This document shows positions 5,975 through 11,894 of a stretch of DNA of 11,894 nucleotides, one piece after another. The position numbers and the translations under genes are program-made. Source of the DNA: Veillonella sp. (GTDB lineage: Bacteria; Bacillota_C; Negativicutes; Veillonellales; Veillonellaceae). The first letter of the stretch is position 1. Each line of letters begins with the position of its first letter. The notes below the pieces were generated by a model. It was given only the letters and a program-made list of their open reading frames with translations. It did no database searches and was not told the DNA's origin. The DNA lies in NCBI GenBank assembly GCA_018367495.1, contig JAGZGB010000055.1:1-11894 (forward strand), written 5' to 3'.

Positions 5975-6955
5975 ATGCAATTAAAAGATGTAGGGGAATT
6001 TAATTTCATTCGCCACATTCAAGACAATACTATACATGATCCAAACACTGTGATTACAGGGATTGGTGATGACTGTGCAGTATATAGTACTACAGATAAA
6101 ACAGATCAACTTATTAGTACTGATACGATGGTGGAAGGGGTCCATTTTAGCTTTCATTATATGATGCCTTATGATGTAGGTTATCGTCTCATGACGGCTA
6201 ATTTAAGCGATATAGCTGCTATGGGTGGAACGCCAAGGCAGATTGTTTTATCTGTTGCTGCACCAGAACATATTGATACTGCTATACTTGATGAAATTTA
6301 TCGAGGCATAAAAGATCAATGTAAAAGATATCATCTTAATATACTTGGTGGTGATACTGTGCGTACGGAAGGACCTATGGTATGGACGGTTACCATTATA
6401 GGTGATGTTCCTACTGGTTCTGCTATTATGCGCAGTGGTGCAAAGGTTGGAGATGTTGTAGGCATTACAAATTATGTAGGTTATGCTGCTACAGGTTTGG
6501 GAGCCTTATCATATAATTTAGAAGGCTATCATATGACGAAGGTTGGTCATCAACGTCCAGATCCTCAAATTGAACTAGGTCAACAATTGAGACAACTAGG
6601 AATTCATAGTATGAATGATATTAGTGATGGTCTTGGTAGTGAGTTAAACGAAATTGCAACGGCTAGCAATGTATCTATTGTGATAGAGGAACAAGCAATA
6701 CCACTCCATGAGGAAACCTATGAATTAGCTCAGTATTTGCATACTCACCCAGTGGATTATGCATTGTATGGTGGTGAGGACTTTCAACTGGTATTTACGG
6801 CACCTAAATCATTACTTCCTGAATTAGAAAAGTTAGGTGGCATTACAATCATTGGTGAAGTTGTATCTGGACCAAGTCAGGTTCAGATGGTAACAACTGA
6901 TAAGATGATTAAGACCATAGAAGCGAAAGGATATAATCATTTTCATGAATCATAA
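5975..6955 (+). CDS. thiL: Thiamine-monophosphate kinase
   Basis: ThiL phosphorylates thiamine monophosphate with ATP to give thiamine diphosphate, the active cofactor, in the cytoplasm. The 326-residue product matches the family length. The family opening GEFNFIRHI is at 7-15. ATP and magnesium motifs are GIGDDCAV (29-36), STDTMVEGVHF (48-58), NLSDIAAMGG (76-85) and GGDTVR (125-130). Further conserved blocks are GYAATGLGAL (169-178), MNDISDGLGSELNEIA (213-228) and the C-terminal YGGEDFQLVF (265-274). I start it at ATG 5975, behind AGGTGAT (5965-5971), rather than at the in-frame ATGs at 5930 or 5945, which lie within or next to the promoter and would add a tail the family lacks. No TPP riboswitch is visible upstream. 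It heads a seven-gene operon and its end overlaps tsaE by 11 bases, a thiL-tsaE order common in Firmicutes. Confidence 0.95.
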   Translation: MQLKDVGEFNFIRHIQDNTIHDPNTVITGIGDDCAVYSTTDKTDQLISTDTMVEGVHFSFHYMMPYDVGYRLMTANLSDIAAMGGTPRQIVLSVAAPEHIDTAILDEIYRGIKDQCKRYHLNILGGDTVRTEGPMVWTVTIIGDVPTGSAIMRSGAKVGDVVGITNYVGYAATGLGALSYNLEGYHMTKVGHQRPDPQIELGQQLRQLGIHSMNDISDGLGSELNEIATASNVSIVIEEQAIPLHEETYELAQYLHTHPVDYALYGGEDFQLVFTAPKSLLPELEKLGGITIIGEVVSGPSQVQMVTTDKMIKTIEAKGYNHFHES

Positions 6956-7439
6956 GGCACAGGTTCAATTAGAGACACATACAGTAGAAGATACACAACA
7001 ATTTGGGCATTTATTAGGCAAATGGGTCAAAGAAAGTAGCAATCCTTTATGTATCGCCTTAATTGGTGATTTAGGGACAGGAAAAACACATCTATCCCAA
7101 GGCATTGCTAAAGGTTTTGGCATTACTGAGGAGATTACGAGTCCTACTTTTGCCATCATGAATACTTATGAGGTTGATAGAACACATTTATATCATTTTG
7201 ATGTCTATCGTTTAGATGATATTAGTGAATTAGAAAATATTGGCTTCTACGAATATACAGAGGATTGTGTATCCATTGTGGAATGGGCTGATAAATTTTC
7301 TGAAGAATTACCAGATGAAACATTATGGATATACTTAACTCGTATTGATGACACAAGTCGATCCATAACATTAAGCAGTGAGTATCTTTCAGAAGACAAC
7401 TTAGTAGAAATAGGAGGCCCATATGTGGTTAGGAATTGA
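6945..7439 (+). CDS. tsaE: tRNA t6A37 threonylcarbamoyladenosine biosynthesis ATPase TsaE
   Basis: TsaE is the small P-loop ATPase that resets the TsaB-TsaD complex during synthesis of the t6A modification at position 37 of ANN-decoding tRNAs. The 164 residues contain the Walker A motif GDLGTGKT (41-48), the SPTF segment (66-69), the HFDVYRL block (84-90) and VEWADKF (112-118), all hallmarks of the YjeE family. The length is normal or slightly long at the C terminus. The start at 6945 lies inside the end of thiL. No good ribosome site is seen at proper distance (GAAAGG at 6925-6930 is 14 bases away), so translation probably depends on ribosomes finishing thiL; no other in-frame start fits before the P-loop. 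Its end overlaps tsaB by 17 bases. Confidence 0.95.
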   Translation: MNHKAQVQLETHTVEDTQQFGHLLGKWVKESSNPLCIALIGDLGTGKTHLSQGIAKGFGITEEITSPTFAIMNTYEVDRTHLYHFDVYRLDDISELENIGFYEYTEDCVSIVEWADKFSEELPDETLWIYLTRIDDTSRSITLSSEYLSEDNLVEIGGPYVVRN

Positions 7440-8181
7440 GACAAGCTCACTTGTATCAAGTGTGGCCTTAATGGATAAAAAAAGCTTGATTGGTGAATTA
7501 ACTATTCAAGCTGGATTAACTCATTCTGAACAACTGATCCCTCATATTGACATGTTATTGCGTGCCTCTCAAGTTAAAATGAATGAGTTAAACGGTATTA
7601 TAGTTAGTATCGGTCCAGGTTCTTTTACGGGTTTGCGTATTGGCATGGGTACAGCAAAAGCAATGGCTTATGCCTTACAAATTCCATTATATGGGGTCAT
7701 GACTATGGATAGTTTAGCTCATAACGTAGCCAATACAGACCGTACAATTTGTACTATTATCGACGCTCAGAAAAAGCATGTATATGCCGGATTGTATCGA
7801 TATGAAAATAATGAACTAGTATGTAAAGAAGAACCTTTTGTAATTGCTGCGAGTGATTTATTAGAAAAATTCAGAGAAACTAAGGAAGCTGTACTATTCT
7901 TAGGTGATGGTATCAAGCGTATTGAAAAGCTTTTGGATGAAAGTGATACGAACTTGACCATTTTAGACATTTCTCAATGTATTCCAAAAGCCAGTTCATT
8001 ACTCATAGCAGGACGAGAATTCATAGAGCGTGAAGAGACATCTGATCCTATGGATTTGGTTCCTTATTATATCCGTCGTTCTGAGGCTGAGGTATTGTGG
8101 GAAGAACGACACAAGGATAATCCTGAAATGTTAAACCAAAATCCTACAGTTGTAGTGACTGAAGCAGCAGGTGCAGAGTAA
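7423..8181 (+). CDS. tsaB: tRNA t6A37 threonylcarbamoyltransferase subunit TsaB
   Basis: TsaB is the non-catalytic ASKHA-fold partner of TsaD and forms the TsaB-TsaD dimer that, with TsaE, transfers threonylcarbamoyl to A37 of tRNA. The 252-residue protein opens with the family sequence LGIETSS (3-9), followed by HSEQLIPHIDMLL (34-46) and the signature IGPGSFTGLRIG (63-74). The metal-binding histidine pair and C-terminal catalytic features of TsaD are absent, as expected. AGGAGG (7412-7417) lies five bases upstream of the ATG and sets the start, 17 bases inside tsaE. Its TAA shares one base with the ATG of rimI, so the genes are translationally coupled. The C-terminal 15 residues or so are an Ala/Val/Thr-rich tail of no known role. 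Confidence 0.95.
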   Translation: MWLGIETSSLVSSVALMDKKSLIGELTIQAGLTHSEQLIPHIDMLLRASQVKMNELNGIIVSIGPGSFTGLRIGMGTAKAMAYALQIPLYGVMTMDSLAHNVANTDRTICTIIDAQKKHVYAGLYRYENNELVCKEEPFVIAASDLLEKFRETKEAVLFLGDGIKRIEKLLDESDTNLTILDISQCIPKASSLLIAGREFIEREETSDPMDLVPYYIRRSEAEVLWEERHKDNPEMLNQNPTVVVTEAAGAE

Positions 8182-8630
8182 TGGAGATTCGTTTAGCAAC
8201 CATAAATGATGCTCAAGCTATTTATGATATAGAACAACAGTCTTTTTCTGTTCCATGGAGTTTGGAATCAGTTACTGCAGAACTTGAAGGGGCAGATAAT
8301 AAACTGTACATGGTTATTTGTGAAGATAATAGTATTGTTGGTTATGCAGGGGCATGGCTCGTATACGATGAAGGTCAAATAACTAATATTGCCATTATTC
8401 CTTCTGCTCGTAGCAAGGGATATGGTTCAAAACTTACTAAACAATTAATAGATGAATGTTTGAAGAGAGGTATGCATGAAATCTTCTTAGAGGTACGCAT
8501 ATCTAATTTGCCTGCCTTGGCAATGTATAGAAATTTAGGATTCACTGTAAAAGGAATACGTAAAGACTATTATTCAGAGCCAAAAGAGGATGCTTATATT
8601 ATGTCTCTCGTATCAGAGGAAATAGAATGA
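8181..8630 (+). CDS. rimI: Ribosomal protein S18-alanine N-acetyltransferase RimI
   Basis: A GNAT acetyltransferase of 149 residues expected to transfer acetyl from acetyl-CoA to the N-terminal alanine of ribosomal protein S18. The fold is seen in order: N-terminal substrate part (1-35, with SFSVPWS at 21-27), core strand VGYAGAWL (53-60), ITNIAIIPSARSKGYGSKL with the acetyl-CoA pyrophosphate loop RSKGYG (77-82), IFLEVRISNLPALAMYRNLGF (101-121) and the Tyr-Tyr pair at 130-131. E104 and Y116 are in the usual RimI active-site positions. It starts on the last base of the tsaB stop (TAATG) and overlaps tsaD by four bases (ATGA, 8627-8630). The tsaB-rimI-tsaD order is common in Firmicutes and supports RimI over an unrelated GNAT. 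Confidence 0.92.
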   Translation: MEIRLATINDAQAIYDIEQQSFSVPWSLESVTAELEGADNKLYMVICEDNSIVGYAGAWLVYDEGQITNIAIIPSARSKGYGSKLTKQLIDECLKRGMHEIFLEVRISNLPALAMYRNLGFTVKGIRKDYYSEPKEDAYIMSLVSEEIE

Positions 8631-9658
8631 GTATATACACATTAGCCTTGGAAAGTAGTTGTGATGAAACATCTGCATCCGTCCTAAAGGATGGACGCAC
8701 CGTTTTATCCAATGTTATTTCTAGCCAAGTGCCTATTCATAGAAAATTTGGTGGCGTTGTGCCAGAGATTGCTTCACGTCATCATATAGAACAAGTTATA
8801 CCTGTTATAGATCAAGCATTGCATGATGCAAATGTAACTTTAAAGGATATCGACCATATTGGTGTTACCTATGGACCAGGATTAGTAGGTGCTCTATTAG
8901 TGGGGGTTGCTGCTGCGAAGGGATTATCCTTTGCTACAGGTATTCCTTTGGTACCAGTTCATCATATGGAAGGCCATATTTTTGCGAATTTCTTAGCTAA
9001 TCCTGAATTGGAACCGCCATTCTTGAGCCTCGTTGTATCTGGTGGTCATACAATGCTAGTCCATGTAAAAGGTTATGAAGAGTTTGATATCCTTGGTCAG
9101 ACTCGCGATGATGCTGCTGGTGAAGCATTTGATAAAATTGCTCGTGTTATGGGGTTCCCGTATCCCGGTGGACCTCACATCGATGCTCTAGCTCTTGAAG
9201 GTAATCCAGATGCTATTGAATTTCCAAAGGCGTTGAGTGAGCCGGGTAATTTTGAATTTAGCTTTAGTGGATTGAAATCTGCAGTGTTAAATTACTTAAA
9301 TAGCAAGCAACAAAAGAATGAACCTATTCATCAAGCCGATGTAGCCGCATCTTTTCAAAAGGCTATTGTTGATGTATTAGTTGAAAAAACGAAAGATGCA
9401 GCTCATACATTAGGTGAAACGCGTATTACCATTGCGGGTGGCGTATCTGCTAATAAGGGGTTACAACAAGCCTTAGAGGTTATGTGTAAGGAAGAAGGCT
9501 TTACATACTATAAGCCTCATAAAATCTTATCTACTGATAATGCGGCAATGATTGGATGTCGTGCTTATTACATGGCACAAGCTGGTAAATTTGCCGATTT
9601 AACATTGAATGCAAAACCAAGTGTAGAAATTGGTCATGTATCTTGGAAAGAGGATTGA
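8627..9658 (+). CDS. tsaD: tRNA t6A37 threonylcarbamoyltransferase catalytic subunit TsaD
   Basis: TsaD (YgjD/Kae1 family) is the catalytic subunit that moves the threonylcarbamoyl group from threonylcarbamoyl-AMP to N6 of A37 in tRNA. The 343-residue length is normal. The opening LALESSCDETSASV (6-19), FGGVVPEIASRHH (41-53) and TYGPGLVGALLVG (81-93) are classic. The metal site HHMEGH (112-117) gives His113 and His117, with Asp304 in STDNAAM as third ligand. SGGHT (138-142), DDAAGEAFDK (161-170) and AGGVSAN (270-276) complete the ASKHA ATP site. The enzyme that makes threonylcarbamoyl-AMP (TsaC/Sua5) is not in this window. The ribosome site of the following kinase gene lies in its last codons. 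Confidence 0.97.
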   Translation: MSIYTLALESSCDETSASVLKDGRTVLSNVISSQVPIHRKFGGVVPEIASRHHIEQVIPVIDQALHDANVTLKDIDHIGVTYGPGLVGALLVGVAAAKGLSFATGIPLVPVHHMEGHIFANFLANPELEPPFLSLVVSGGHTMLVHVKGYEEFDILGQTRDDAAGEAFDKIARVMGFPYPGGPHIDALALEGNPDAIEFPKALSEPGNFEFSFSGLKSAVLNYLNSKQQKNEPIHQADVAASFQKAIVDVLVEKTKDAAHTLGETRITIAGGVSANKGLQQALEVMCKEEGFTYYKPHKILSTDNAAMIGCRAYYMAQAGKFADLTLNAKPSVEIGHVSWKED

Positions 9659-9660
9659 TT

Positions 9661-11049
9661 GTGGATATTGGTCAAGATATTTTGAATACAACACCATTAG
9701 GTCCCTTACAAACCTCATTACTTGAGCATATTAGTAAACTTATATCCTTTGGCGAGTCGTTGACACGCCAAAGGATACAGATTTTTACGCCTCTCTTAGA
9801 GAAATCACAAGGTGATATGCAGAAATGTACTGATATGCTCTGTATTGAACGTAGTGATCAAGGTACTGTTACTCGACAATTAAAAGGAAATCATACTTGG
9901 CAGTCTATGTTGAAAAATGGTCAACCTCTTATAGGTAGTGAGCATGATCAGCGTCAACATGTTTTTCCAGTTGTAGACAATGGGGGCCGTATTATTGGTG
10001 GTATTTCCTTTACATTGTCTCCGTCTATCAAGATAGAACAATATGAACAAGAATATACTTTATCTGATACGATGCAACGTCTCATGTTGACTGCTACAGA
10101 CGAACAAATACAATCATATGAGCCAATTTCCTATTTTGACGGTTTAATCATCTTTGATGATTCTCATAGAATTCTGTATGGTAATGAGGCCGCTATACAA
10201 TTAGTAGATTTATTAGGTTTTGATAGACGACTAGTAGGTTCATCAATTTTCAGTAGTACCTTAAAAATTTCCGCCATACAACAAGTATTGGATGATAGAA
10301 CAATATATACTAGGGAAGAAATTTATCAAGATATGGTAATCCGGCAACATATGATTCCTATTGCCATGGGGCGTAATGAAACACGTTGTTTCCTCGTACT
10401 TCATGATTGTACGCGTGAAAGTAAGCAGCAACAAGAATTACTAGTAAAAAACTCTATTATTAAAGAGGTTCATCATCGTGTGAAAAACAATTTACAAACC
10501 GTAGCGGGTTTGTTGCGTATGGAAGCAAGACGCTCTAGCTTGCCTGAAGTTAAACAAGCTTTGCAAGAGGGAATTAATCGTATTGAAAGTATGGCTTTAG
10601 TTCATGATATTGTTTCCCATTATGATGAGGATTATATTGGTATTCGGTCAATCTATGACGAGCTATGCCGTTTGTTGCGTATGAGTATGGTTCGACAAGA
10701 TCAAGAGGTAACCTTTACTTATAGTGGGGAGGATATATTGATTTCCTCAAATATGGCGAGCTATGTATCCCTCATAATTAATGAGTTAATTACTAATAGC
10801 CTTGAACATGGTTTAGATGGTAAAAACGGAGAAATTCGTTTAACCGTTACAGAATTAGACGGATATATTGCACTGGCTTTCTCTGATACAGGAAAAGGAT
10901 TGCCCCGAGAGTTCTCTATTAATTCAAATAGGAGATTAGGACTTACTATAATAAATAATTTGGTTGCCCATGAGTTAAAAGGTAAGCTATCTATTGAAAA
11001 TACAGATGTTGGTGTACTAGTGACAATACATATGAAGAAGGAGAAGTAA
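9661..11049 (+). CDS. PdtaS-type sensor histidine kinase (HisKA_2 family)
   Basis: A soluble sensor kinase of 462 residues with no membrane segment, so it senses a cytoplasmic signal. In numbering from GTG 9661, an N-terminal H_kinase_N-like (GAF-related) domain (about 8-125) is followed by a PAS-like domain (about 150-255, FDGLIIFDDSHRILYGNEAA), a HisKA_2 dimerisation segment with EVHHRVKNNLQTVAGLL (269-285; His272 is the likely phosphate acceptor by analogy with related kinases) and an HATPase domain with NELITNSLEHG (374-384), DTGKGLP (409-415) and RRLGLTIINNL (424-434). I chose GTG 9661 because AGAGG (9649-9653) lies seven bases upstream; TTG 9643 is ahead of that site. It follows tsaD by two bases and abuts its response regulator. 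Similar kinases (PdtaS, EutW) partner ANTAR regulators. The signal is not known. Confidence 0.92.
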   Translation: MDIGQDILNTTPLGPLQTSLLEHISKLISFGESLTRQRIQIFTPLLEKSQGDMQKCTDMLCIERSDQGTVTRQLKGNHTWQSMLKNGQPLIGSEHDQRQHVFPVVDNGGRIIGGISFTLSPSIKIEQYEQEYTLSDTMQRLMLTATDEQIQSYEPISYFDGLIIFDDSHRILYGNEAAIQLVDLLGFDRRLVGSSIFSSTLKISAIQQVLDDRTIYTREEIYQDMVIRQHMIPIAMGRNETRCFLVLHDCTRESKQQQELLVKNSIIKEVHHRVKNNLQTVAGLLRMEARRSSLPEVKQALQEGINRIESMALVHDIVSHYDEDYIGIRSIYDELCRLLRMSMVRQDQEVTFTYSGEDILISSNMASYVSLIINELITNSLEHGLDGKNGEIRLTVTELDGYIALAFSDTGKGLPREFSINSNRRLGLTIINNLVAHELKGKLSIENTDVGVLVTIHMKKEK

Positions 11050-11616
11050 ATGCGCGTTTTAATAGTGGATGATGAATCCCTTATACGTATGGATCTACGC
11101 GATATTATTGAATCCTGTGGTCATGAAGTAGTAGCAGAAGGTACTAATGGCGTTGAAGCTATCAAGCTTTGTAAAGAATATAAGCCTGATATTATTTTAA
11201 TGGATGTAAAAATGCCGGAATTAGATGGTATTGAAGCAGCACGCCAAATTGGTTTTCACCATGAAGCCCCTGTAGTACTATTAACAAGTTATAGCCAACA
11301 GGATTTAATTGATAAAGCTAGAGAATCAGGCGTATATGGCTATTTAATAAAGCCTGTCCGTGAAGAACAATTGGTTCCAACCTTAGAGATGGCATTAGGT
11401 CGATATAATAGTGATGCTCAGTTACGTGAAAAAATGGTAGAATTGGAACAATCATTAGAAGATCGTAAAATTATTCAAAAGGGGACGGGTATATTGATGG
11501 AGCTATACTCTATATCTGAAGAGGAAGCTTATAATCGTATTCGAGCACTAAGTATGAAGAAACGTGATACGATTGTTAATATTTGCAAAGCAGTAATTAA
11601 TCAAGTTACAAAATAG
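11050..11616 (+). CDS. ANTAR-domain response regulator (PdtaR/EutV type)
   Basis: A 188-residue two-domain regulator. The receiver domain (1 to about 120) has the acidic pair Asp7-Asp8, the phosphate-accepting Asp52 in LMDVKMPELDG, Thr79 and Lys101 in LIKPV. A coiled linker (about 122-140) leads to an ANTAR domain (about 126-185: EDRKIIQKGTGILMELYSIS then EEEAYNRIRALSMKKR). ANTAR proteins bind paired hexaloop RNA hairpins and block terminator formation, so this one should act on nascent transcripts after phosphorylation by the kinase encoded just upstream. AAGGAG (11038-11043) and zero bases between the genes indicate co-expression. Known relatives control ethanolamine, nitrate or respiratory genes; none of these lie here, so the regulon is unknown. 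Confidence 0.95.
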   Translation: MRVLIVDDESLIRMDLRDIIESCGHEVVAEGTNGVEAIKLCKEYKPDIILMDVKMPELDGIEAARQIGFHHEAPVVLLTSYSQQDLIDKARESGVYGYLIKPVREEQLVPTLEMALGRYNSDAQLREKMVELEQSLEDRKIIQKGTGILMELYSISEEEAYNRIRALSMKKRDTIVNICKAVINQVTK

Positions 11617-11620
11617 ATAA

Positions 11621-11665
11621 AAGACTAGTATAAGTATCAAAACTTATACTAGTCTTCTTTTACGT
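11621..11665 (+). terminator. Intrinsic terminator of the thiL-tsa-ANTAR operon
   Basis: A perfect 15-bp hairpin pairs AAGACTAGTATAAGT (11621-11635) with 11642-11656 around the six-base loop ATCAAA (11636-11641), followed by CTTCTTTTACGTTTT-type T-rich sequence. It starts four bases after the regulator stop codon and insulates groES from the upstream operon. Confidence 0.9.
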
Positions 11666-11711
11666 TTTAAATCAAATAAAAAGTAAAAAGTCAAAAAATC
11701 AAAATTTCTGC

Positions 11712-11739
11712 TTGCATTTATTTTGTCATAGGTTATAAT
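11712..11739 (+). promoter_or_regulatory. groES: groES promoter
   Basis: A -35 box TTGCAT (11712-11717) and a perfect -10 TATAAT (11734-11739) are separated by 16 bases, giving a start site near 11746. A-tracts at 11678-11682, 11685-11689, 11693-11698 and 11701-11704 lie where an UP element would contact RNA polymerase. The CIRCE operator begins a few bases after the expected start. Confidence 0.85.
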
Positions 11740-11750
11740 AATACATGTGA

Positions 11751-11777
11751 TTAGCACTCAGTAACTTAGAGTGCTAA
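11751..11777 (+). promoter_or_regulatory. CIRCE operator (HrcA binding site)
   Basis: TTAGCACTC (11751-11759) and GAGTGCTAA (11769-11777) flank a nine-base spacer, an exact match to the CIRCE consensus. HrcA bound here represses groESL until heat or unfolded protein titrates GroEL away. Its place just after the predicted start of transcription fits both DNA repression and a stem in the mRNA leader. Confidence 0.98.
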
Positions 11778-11818
11778 TAAATTGTAAATAATTACTAGTA
11801 AATAAGGAGTGACATCAT

Positions 11819-11894
11819 ATGTTAAAACCATTAGCTGACCGCGTTCTTATCCGTTTAGAAGCAAAAGAAGAAAAAACTAAAAGTGGTATTTTCC
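11819..11894 (+). CDS. groES: Co-chaperonin GroES (5' part only, cut by window end)
   Basis: The first 25 codons of the 10-kDa co-chaperonin that caps the GroEL folding chamber are present; the rest lies outside the window. The N terminus LKPLADRVLIRL followed by a Glu/Lys stretch and TKSGIF is characteristic of GroES, whose mobile loop begins near this point. The ATG follows AAGGAG (11804-11809) by nine bases. The CIRCE site and strong promoter directly upstream confirm the identity, and groEL is expected next. Confidence 0.97.
   Translation, partial: MLKPLADRVLIRLEAKEEKTKSGIF

Noticed and set aside
11621..11656. Six-base loop hairpin directly after the ANTAR regulator as a possible autoregulatory ANTAR target
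   Set aside because: The loop is ATCAAA: A at position 1 fits, but position 4 is A rather than G, there is no paired second hexaloop hairpin, and it lies after the gene. It is better read as a plain terminator.
11678..11704. Short A-tract repeats as a CRISPR-like or tandem repeat array
   Set aside because: The units differ in length and sequence and are only A-runs of 4-6 bases; they are more simply an AT-rich promoter upstream region.

Overview
The window looks like a chromosomal housekeeping region of a low-GC diderm Firmicute of the class Negativicutes, most likely Veillonella or a close relative. This rests on AT-rich codon use, strong AGGAGG-type ribosome sites, an HrcA/CIRCE-controlled groES, a CwlD-like AMIN amidase beside a GerMN lipoprotein, and a PdtaS/PdtaR-type kinase and ANTAR regulator. 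The genus is inference; no 16S or other marker is present. All genes read left to right.

Layout. (1) 15-137: tRNA-Leu(CAA) with its own intrinsic terminator. (2) 202-993: an orphan protein read here as a five-bladed beta-propeller of the kind found on phage tail proteins; no function is assigned. (3) 1062-3953: a tight operon of acpS (acyl carrier protein activation), a fused NAD(P)HX epimerase/dehydratase (nnrD-type) and a secreted lipoprotein carrying the ComEC-type metallo-beta-lactamase domain. (4) 3954-4198: a stretch without a convincing gene but with several strong consecutive hairpins. (5) 4199-5860: an AMIN-Amidase_3 cell-wall hydrolase and a GerMN lipoprotein, closed by a terminator built on a 32-base perfect palindrome. 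(6) 5931-11656: a seven-gene operon, thiL-tsaE-tsaB-rimI-tsaD-kinase-ANTAR regulator, with an extended -10 promoter in front and a 15-bp terminator hairpin behind. (7) 11678-11894: A-tract region, promoter, perfect CIRCE operator and the first 25 codons of groES.

How the genes work together. TsaE, TsaB and TsaD form the threonylcarbamoyl-transfer complex for tRNA t6A37. RimI, encoded between TsaB and TsaD, acetylates ribosomal protein S18. The last two genes of that operon form a complete signalling pair whose output should be RNA binding (antitermination), and no target with the expected paired hexaloop hairpins was found here. The amidase/GerMN pair acts outside the cytoplasm on peptidoglycan.

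The window is mostly ordinary core genome. The parts that deserve a second look are the structured leader at 3954-4198, the orphan propeller protein next to the tRNA, the free-standing ComEC-like lipoprotein, and the kinase/ANTAR pair tied to the t6A operon. No CRISPR array, insertion sequence, integrase or toxin-antitoxin pair was seen.
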